Shown: one piece after another, positions 51,600 to 54,637 of the stretch
How the letters are laid out: each line of letters opens with the position of its first letter
Numbering within the stretch: position 1 is the stretch's first letter
Assembly (NCBI GenBank): GCA_910577635.1
Contig: CAJTNR010000008.1
Coordinates: 18,723-73,359 of the forward strand
Reading direction: 5' to 3'
From: an uncultured Vampirovibrio sp.
Lineage (GTDB): Bacteria > Cyanobacteriota > Vampirovibrionia > Gastranaerophilales > Gastranaerophilaceae
DNA: 54,637 nucleotides
The notes under the pieces: model-generated
Databases searched by the model: none
What the model was told of the DNA's origin: nothing
Seen by the model: the letters and a program-made list of their open reading frames with translations, nothing else
Translations under genes and position numbers: made by a program

Positions 51600-51626
51600 A
51601 TGAGCGCTTGCAATAGAAGCGCTCAT
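51600..51626. terminator. 10-bp hairpin after metK
   Basis: ATGAGCGCTT (51600-51609) pairs perfectly with AAGCGCTCAT (51617-51626). The T-tract is poor, so it may be a processed 3' end or part of the next promoter region (TATAAT a few bases later). Confidence 0.6.
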
Positions 51627-51648
51627 CTAATATAATAAAAAAATTAAA

Positions 51649-52182
51649 ATGAGACAAATTAACGACACATCATCAATAGGAGATTTGATTAATTCATCGG
51701 TTTTTGGTGAAAAAAAAGACCGTAAAATTAACTATGTTGTTAAACAATCGACAATATTTTCTTTCTGGGCGAATGTTGTCGGACAAAAATTTACAAAGTT
51801 CACAAAGCCTTATAATATCAAGTATTCAAAGTTATATGTCAGCGTAAAAAGTCCTGTAATTGTCCAGGAGCTGAGTTTATACAAATCAAAATTAATTGAA
51901 AAAATCAATTCATACTCAAAACCCTTAGGAATTGAAATAAAAGATATTATTTTTAACTATAAAAACTTTAGCGCCACTCAAACTATTACAGAAAAAGGAA
52001 TTGAGGATAAGCTGATTGAAATTGACAAGAGTAGAATCGAAGAAGTAGTTGTTGATTCTGCGATTGAAGAAAAAATAAAAGCTAAAATTGATAAGCTCAA
52101 GTTTCTTAATGAAAAACAAAAAGAAAATTTCATAAAGAAAATCTTATCAACCTATCAAGTTAAGGCTTTTCAGGAAAACTAA
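51649..52182 (+). CDS. DciA-like protein (DUF721)
   Basis: 177 aa. FSFWANVVGQKFTKFTKPYNIKYSKLYVSVKSPVIVQELSLYKSKLIEKIN is the DUF721/DciA domain, which loads the replicative helicase DnaB in many bacteria lacking DnaC. A basic helical tail follows (about 125-177). TATAAT lies 13 nt before the ATG with no Shine-Dalgarno sequence. Replication role is by family; not shown here. Confidence 0.85.
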   Translation: MRQINDTSSIGDLINSSVFGEKKDRKINYVVKQSTIFSFWANVVGQKFTKFTKPYNIKYSKLYVSVKSPVIVQELSLYKSKLIEKINSYSKPLGIEIKDIIFNYKNFSATQTITEKGIEDKLIEIDKSRIEEVVVDSAIEEKIKAKIDKLKFLNEKQKENFIKKILSTYQVKAFQEN

Positions 52183-52189
52183 AAAAAAC

Positions 52190-52218
52190 TGGACAAAAAT
52201 ATTAAAGTAATGTATTAT
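52190..52218 (+). promoter_or_regulatory. Promoter of the small peptide gene at 52248
   Basis: TGGACA (52190-52195), exactly 17 bp, TATTAT (52213-52218), giving a start near 52225. Confidence 0.6.
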
Positions 52219-52247
52219 GTTTATTGCGATTCTAAAAAGAGGTAAGA

Positions 52248-52334
52248 ATGATTAAATTATTTATCGAATTATTGCGACGTATCAGCCTTTCACAAACAAA
52301 AGGTCTGGTTTATATTCCAATTGAGAAAAAATAA
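52248..52334 (+). CDS. Small 28-aa peptide gene
   Basis: Encodes 28 residues, beginning MIKLFIELLRRISLSQTK and ending in IEKK. The first half is an amphipathic helix with hydrophobic and basic sides. AGAGGTAAGA precedes the ATG, the same style of ribosome site as the GGDEF gene. It has its own promoter (52190) and terminator (52354), so it is an independent transcription unit: either a real small protein or a small RNA with an incidental reading frame. Confidence 0.55.
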   Translation: MIKLFIELLRRISLSQTKGLVYIPIEKK

Positions 52335-52353
52335 TTAAACTTAAATATTTTTA

Positions 52354-52387
52354 AAAAAAGACCTTTTGAATAACAAAGGTCTTTTTT
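52354..52387 (+). terminator. Intrinsic terminator of the small peptide unit
   Basis: AAAAAAGACCTTT (52354-52366) pairs perfectly over 13 bp with AAAGGTCTTTTTT (52375-52387). The stem core GACCTT/AAGGTC is the same as in the terminator at 4304. Confidence 0.85.
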
Positions 52388-52473
52388 ATTGTTAAAAATA
52401 TTAAATAATTGCAGATAAAAAAGGCAATAAAAAAAATTTTAGATTGTTAATAATAATAGTAAAGGTTAGTAAG

Positions 52474-52548
52474 ATGAAGAAATTGATTCTTGATTTACAA
52501 ATAAATCGACAAGTTCAAAGATTAATGAACTTAATTTGGGGACTATAG
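52474..52548 (+). CDS. Possible 24-aa peptide ahead of the gene at 52569
   Basis: MKKLILDLQINRQVQRLMNL plus four residues. AAAGG lies about 12 nt before the ATG, and the stop is 20 bp before the next gene. It could be a leader peptide coupled to the downstream gene. Weak; only the reading frame, ribosome site and position support it. The remainder of 52388-52473 is A/T-rich with nothing recognised. Confidence 0.35.
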   Translation: MKKLILDLQINRQVQRLMNLIWGL

Positions 52549-52568
52549 TTTTATTGTAAAGGTAAGAA

Positions 52569-53942
52569 ATGAGTATATCAAAAATTATAACAAATAATTC
52601 TGTTAAGCTATTATCAGGACTGGCAAATAATAACGATTCAATAATGCCAATGGTATTTAAAGACACCATTTCAAACGGTGCTATTGTTTATACATATGCA
52701 AAAGAAGGCTCAAAACACGATGCAAGAGAAAGAGCAATTGAGGAATTCGGGACGGGGGCTGTCTGGCTTTTTGGAATCCCTCTGGTTAAAAAGATTCTGG
52801 ATAAAACAATTTATCCGCTGTTAAAACTTGACCCTGATTTAGATGTTAGATTATTAAAAGATGAAAAAAAACTAAATAAAATCAAAACTGAACTTGCTAA
52901 ATCAAAAAACCCTGCTTTAGCGCATGAAAAAGAAGTAATTCTTGCACTTGATGATAAAAATTCCGTCCTTAAATCATTCACTAATTCAAAACTATATAAA
53001 GCATTAAATGTTTCAAAATTTGGAATTTCAACTGCCCTAAGTGCAATTGCACTGAGTGCTATAATAAGATATAAACAAAAAACTACACAGGATAGAATAG
53101 AAAAAGACTTCTATCAAAAAAATTCATCTAAAATCCTTATTAACAATGCAATTAATAAAGAAAAAAAGAAAAATAATATCAATCTTTCTTTTTGCGGTGC
53201 TGAAGCTGCTGTTGCTGATGCTTTTATGTATAACCCGATTTTTAATACTTCCATACTTGATGGTGTTATAACAGGAACAAGGCTGGTTGAAGCAAGAAAA
53301 GGAGAAAAAAAGGAAGTTGCCCTAAAAGAGCTTTTTCAGCTATTTTTCATATATGCTCTAGCTAAGCCAATCCAGTTAATGTTTGAAAAATTAGGAGCAA
53401 AACTAAAAACTCCTATCGAACTTGATCCAATGGTATTGTTTAGTGACAATTTAGCCGATAAGGTTCATAATGCCTGCTTTGATATTGATAATTTAAAACA
53501 GATAATTACGGATGAAAAAGGTAATCAAAAGACAGTCTTTAAAGACAATTTGGCGGATGAAATTTATAAAATTGCATCTAAAAACATTAACAACCCCTTA
53601 ATTGAACTATTGGATAAAAACGGTGTTATATCAACAATTAAAAATAAACAAACAAACTCAATTGAAGCAATAAGCTTCTTTAAACAAATTGATGAAGAAG
53701 CCCTCAATAAGACCTTAAAAAATATTGAATCTTTGAATGCTAATATTAAAAACTTGTCCAAAATTAAAGCCTTCAAGATTTTTGCAACACTTGGCAATGT
53801 TGGTCTTGCTGCTTGGGCAATGGGAGTTTTACAGCCAAAAGTTAATATTTGGATGAGAAAATTTTTAAACAACGGGGATAATAGAAACCCTGCAATTATA
53901 AATCAGGAAAAGCAAATGCAAGATAATATTAAACTTCAATAA
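52569..53942 (+). CDS. Hypothetical lineage-type membrane-associated protein
   Basis: 457 aa, not recognised. Hydrophobic segments at about 150-170 (FGISTALSAIALSAIIRY) and near the C-terminus (IFATLGNVGLAAWAMGVLQPKVNIW), with a segment RAIEEFGTGAVWLFGIPLVKKILDKTIYP near residue 55 that resembles REFLTG...VVPVLVL in the protein at 40359. Long charged helical parts. Good RBS AAAGGTAAGA. Likely a paralogue of the pair at 39241-41306. Confidence 0.8.
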   Translation: MSISKIITNNSVKLLSGLANNNDSIMPMVFKDTISNGAIVYTYAKEGSKHDARERAIEEFGTGAVWLFGIPLVKKILDKTIYPLLKLDPDLDVRLLKDEKKLNKIKTELAKSKNPALAHEKEVILALDDKNSVLKSFTNSKLYKALNVSKFGISTALSAIALSAIIRYKQKTTQDRIEKDFYQKNSSKILINNAINKEKKKNNINLSFCGAEAAVADAFMYNPIFNTSILDGVITGTRLVEARKGEKKEVALKELFQLFFIYALAKPIQLMFEKLGAKLKTPIELDPMVLFSDNLADKVHNACFDIDNLKQIITDEKGNQKTVFKDNLADEIYKIASKNINNPLIELLDKNGVISTIKNKQTNSIEAISFFKQIDEEALNKTLKNIESLNANIKNLSKIKAFKIFATLGNVGLAAWAMGVLQPKVNIWMRKFLNNGDNRNPAIINQEKQMQDNIKLQ

Positions 53943-54177
53943 AAAGCTTCCGACCGACAATATTTGGCTTTCCGTTGTAGTATCCTGCAAAATACCCTCC
54001 TTGAACAGGTTGGTTTTTGCCATAATATGCGCTTGATCCGAATGTGGCTGATAAAAAAGGATTCTCATTATTTGTGTTTGTGAAGGGATTATTCGTTTTT
54101 GCAGCTGGTGCAATAGGGGAAGCTGCACTTGTTGTTGATAATGATTTTGTAAGCAATGAAACTAAATTGGACAACAT
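53929..54177 (-). CDS. Hypothetical small protein, S/T/N/G-rich
   Basis: 82 aa: MLSNLVSLLTKSLSTTSAASPIAPAA then NP-rich repeats and a Gly/Tyr-rich tail (YYGKNQPVQGGYFAGYYNGKPN). It overlaps the end of the convergent gene by 14 bp. AAGGA lies about 11 nt before the ATG. No clear family. Low-complexity composition leaves some doubt that it is translated. Confidence 0.5.
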   Translation of the reverse strand: MLSNLVSLLTKSLSTTSAASPIAPAAKTNNPFTNTNNENPFLSATFGSSAYYGKNQPVQGGYFAGYYNGKPNIVGRKLFIEV

Positions 54178-54279
54178 AATTTAAAATCCTTTTATAGAGT
54201 TTTTAATTATAAAAAAAATAAAGTCAAAATTATTGTAACATTTTTTAATAATTTAAAATCAAACATTTGATTGGTTTTA

Positions 54280-54441
54280 CTATTCTTTATCCAGGTGCAA
54301 AAGTGCGTATTCACAGCACTGCTGGACAAGATTATTCAAAGAAACTTCTTTGTTTTGTGCAATTGTTTGGAGTTCCTGCACTAAATCCAATGGCAATCTA
54401 AATGTTTTATTAATCATTTCCGGTTTTCTAACTTTAAACAT
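54280..54441 (-). CDS. Ribbon-helix-helix (Arc/CopG-like) DNA-binding protein
   Basis: 53 aa from ATG 54441 (MFKVRKPEMINKTFRLPLDL). One beta strand INKTFRLPLDL then helices LVQELQTIAQNK and SLNNLVQQCCEYALLHL is the RHH fold that dimerises and binds DNA in the major groove. GGGGTG lies before this ATG; a longer in-frame start at 54480 would cover the promoter region. No toxin gene is beside it, so a free-standing repressor is likely, possibly acting on its own leader. Confidence 0.8.
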   Translation of the reverse strand: MFKVRKPEMINKTFRLPLDLVQELQTIAQNKEVSLNNLVQQCCEYALLHLDKE

Positions 54442-54475
54442 AATTACACACCCCATATCCATGTTACGTGTAATT
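54442..54475. promoter_or_regulatory. Operator-like inverted repeat at the RHH gene start
   Basis: AATTACAC (54442-54449) and GTGTAATT (54468-54475) are perfect complements 18 bp apart. A second near-palindrome, TTACGTGTAA (54464-54473), overlaps the right arm. The minus-strand -10 (TATAAA at 54484-54489) starts transcription right at this element, so bound protein would block the RHH gene. Confidence 0.55.
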
Positions 54476-54537
54476 TTCACATATTTATATACTCTATTTT
54501 TGCACTCAAAAAAATAAGTGCAAATTTTAATAATTTA

Positions 54538-54546
54538 TGTTATCAT
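54538..54546 (+). promoter_or_regulatory. Extended -10 promoter of the last prepilin gene
   Basis: TGTTATCAT gives a start near 54553 and a leader of about 34 nt with AAGGA. Confidence 0.45.
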
Positions 54547-54586
54547 ACTTTTGAAAAAATATTTCAAATATAAGGATTTTTTAAGT

Positions 54587-54637
54587 ATGAAAAAAGCTTT
54601 CTCTTTAATCGAGCTATTAATAAGCTTGATTACAATC
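54587..54637 (+). CDS. Type IV prepilin, N-terminal fragment cut by the window end
   Basis: MKKAFSLIELLISLITI: the prepilin N-terminal methylation motif, with the cleavage site before Phe and Glu at mature position 5. The rest lies outside the window. Second prepilin of the window after the one at 30198. Confidence 0.9.
   Translation, partial: MKKAFSLIELLISLITI

Noticed and set aside
51600..51626. Operator for the dciA-like gene
   Set aside because: The perfect hairpin lies just 11 bp after the metK stop, so a metK 3' end structure is simpler; kept as a probable terminator.
53865..54128. 87-codon minus-strand frame overlapping the small gene at 53929
   Set aside because: Overlaps the better-supported 82-codon frame and has no ribosome site.
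1..54637. Prophage or insertion sequence
   Set aside because: No integrase, transposase, terminase or structural phage gene was seen in any reading frame examined.

Overview
The window is an A+T-rich bacterial chromosome segment carrying mostly single-copy housekeeping genes. I infer a host-associated member of Melainabacteria/Vampirovibrionia (Candidatus Gastranaerophilales-like), an anaerobic sister lineage of Cyanobacteria. The basis is strong A+T bias, rubrerythrin, a ferredoxin-linked 2-oxoacid oxidoreductase, the MEP isoprenoid pathway (dxr), several FTLAE/FSLIE prepilins, and lineage-type hypothetical proteins with short N-terminal FKG-like motifs. This is an inference from gene content and remembered protein families. 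No database search was run.

Layout. 1-4340: a 55-bp duplication, tRNA-Leu(CAA), gatB, and a cluster of two paralogous HEAT-like proteins plus a small protein. 4345-6342: a lytic transglycosylase. 6343-11406: a compact type II-C CRISPR-Cas locus with a leader, a 4-repeat array, tracrRNA, cas2, cas1 and a 1001-aa cas9. The array and tracrRNA are read on the + strand, converging on the minus-strand cas genes, and cas9 sits 29 bp behind rubrerythrin and ileS. 14901-17540: secA. 17541-18576: a small accessory patch (duplicated AbrB-like genes, a helical small protein, a truncated HTH). 18577-21501: dxr, two small genes and hemW. 21523-24385: a GlmS-like SIS protein and etfBA. 24383-24480: a possible sRNA. 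24590-29896: hydrolase, YitT, an amino-acid-binding lipoprotein, YjbQ, aminopeptidase P and an rRNA methyltransferase. 29974-33640: small protein, prepilin, MTA phosphorylase, YggT and a frameshifted 5'-nucleotidase. 33661-38476: a vor/kor-fabH-fabF operon. 38551-42403: DedA, two lineage-type proteins and ribF. 42406-46940: relA/spoT, yggU and a GGDEF/HD-GYP protein. 47082-50130: glycosyltransferase, aspS and an FKG-type small protein. 50320-54637: metK with a structured leader, dciA, two small peptides, a large hypothetical, a ribbon-helix-helix regulator and the start of another prepilin.

Most notable: every CRISPR repeat ends in an extended -10 promoter (TGTTATAAT), the same string found upstream of relA/spoT and the GGDEF gene. 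The tracrRNA lies on the same strand just 40 nt beyond the last repeat. Read-through from spacer 3 would therefore give spacer-repeat-linker-antirepeat-tail, the order of a single-guide RNA, encoded naturally. A further copy of the -10 in the leader, 28 nt before repeat 1, could make a non-spacer guide.

Regulatory signals are unusually compact. At least eight genes have a -10 hexamer exactly 6-7 nt before the ATG, which predicts leaderless mRNAs. Two divergent pairs (hemW/SIS and yitT/binding protein) have only 21-23 bp between start codons with overlapping -10 boxes. metK has a 64-nt leader with mutually exclusive pairings around the Shine-Dalgarno sequence, a candidate riboswitch. The genes serve translation (gatB, ileS, aspS, tRNA), envelope and secretion (slt, secA, DedA), lipid synthesis (fabHF with branched-chain or other acyl-CoA supply from Vor/Kor), cofactors (ribF, dxr), SAM/MTA metabolism (metK, mtnP), nucleotide second messengers (RelA/SpoT, GGDEF/HD-GYP) and CRISPR defence.
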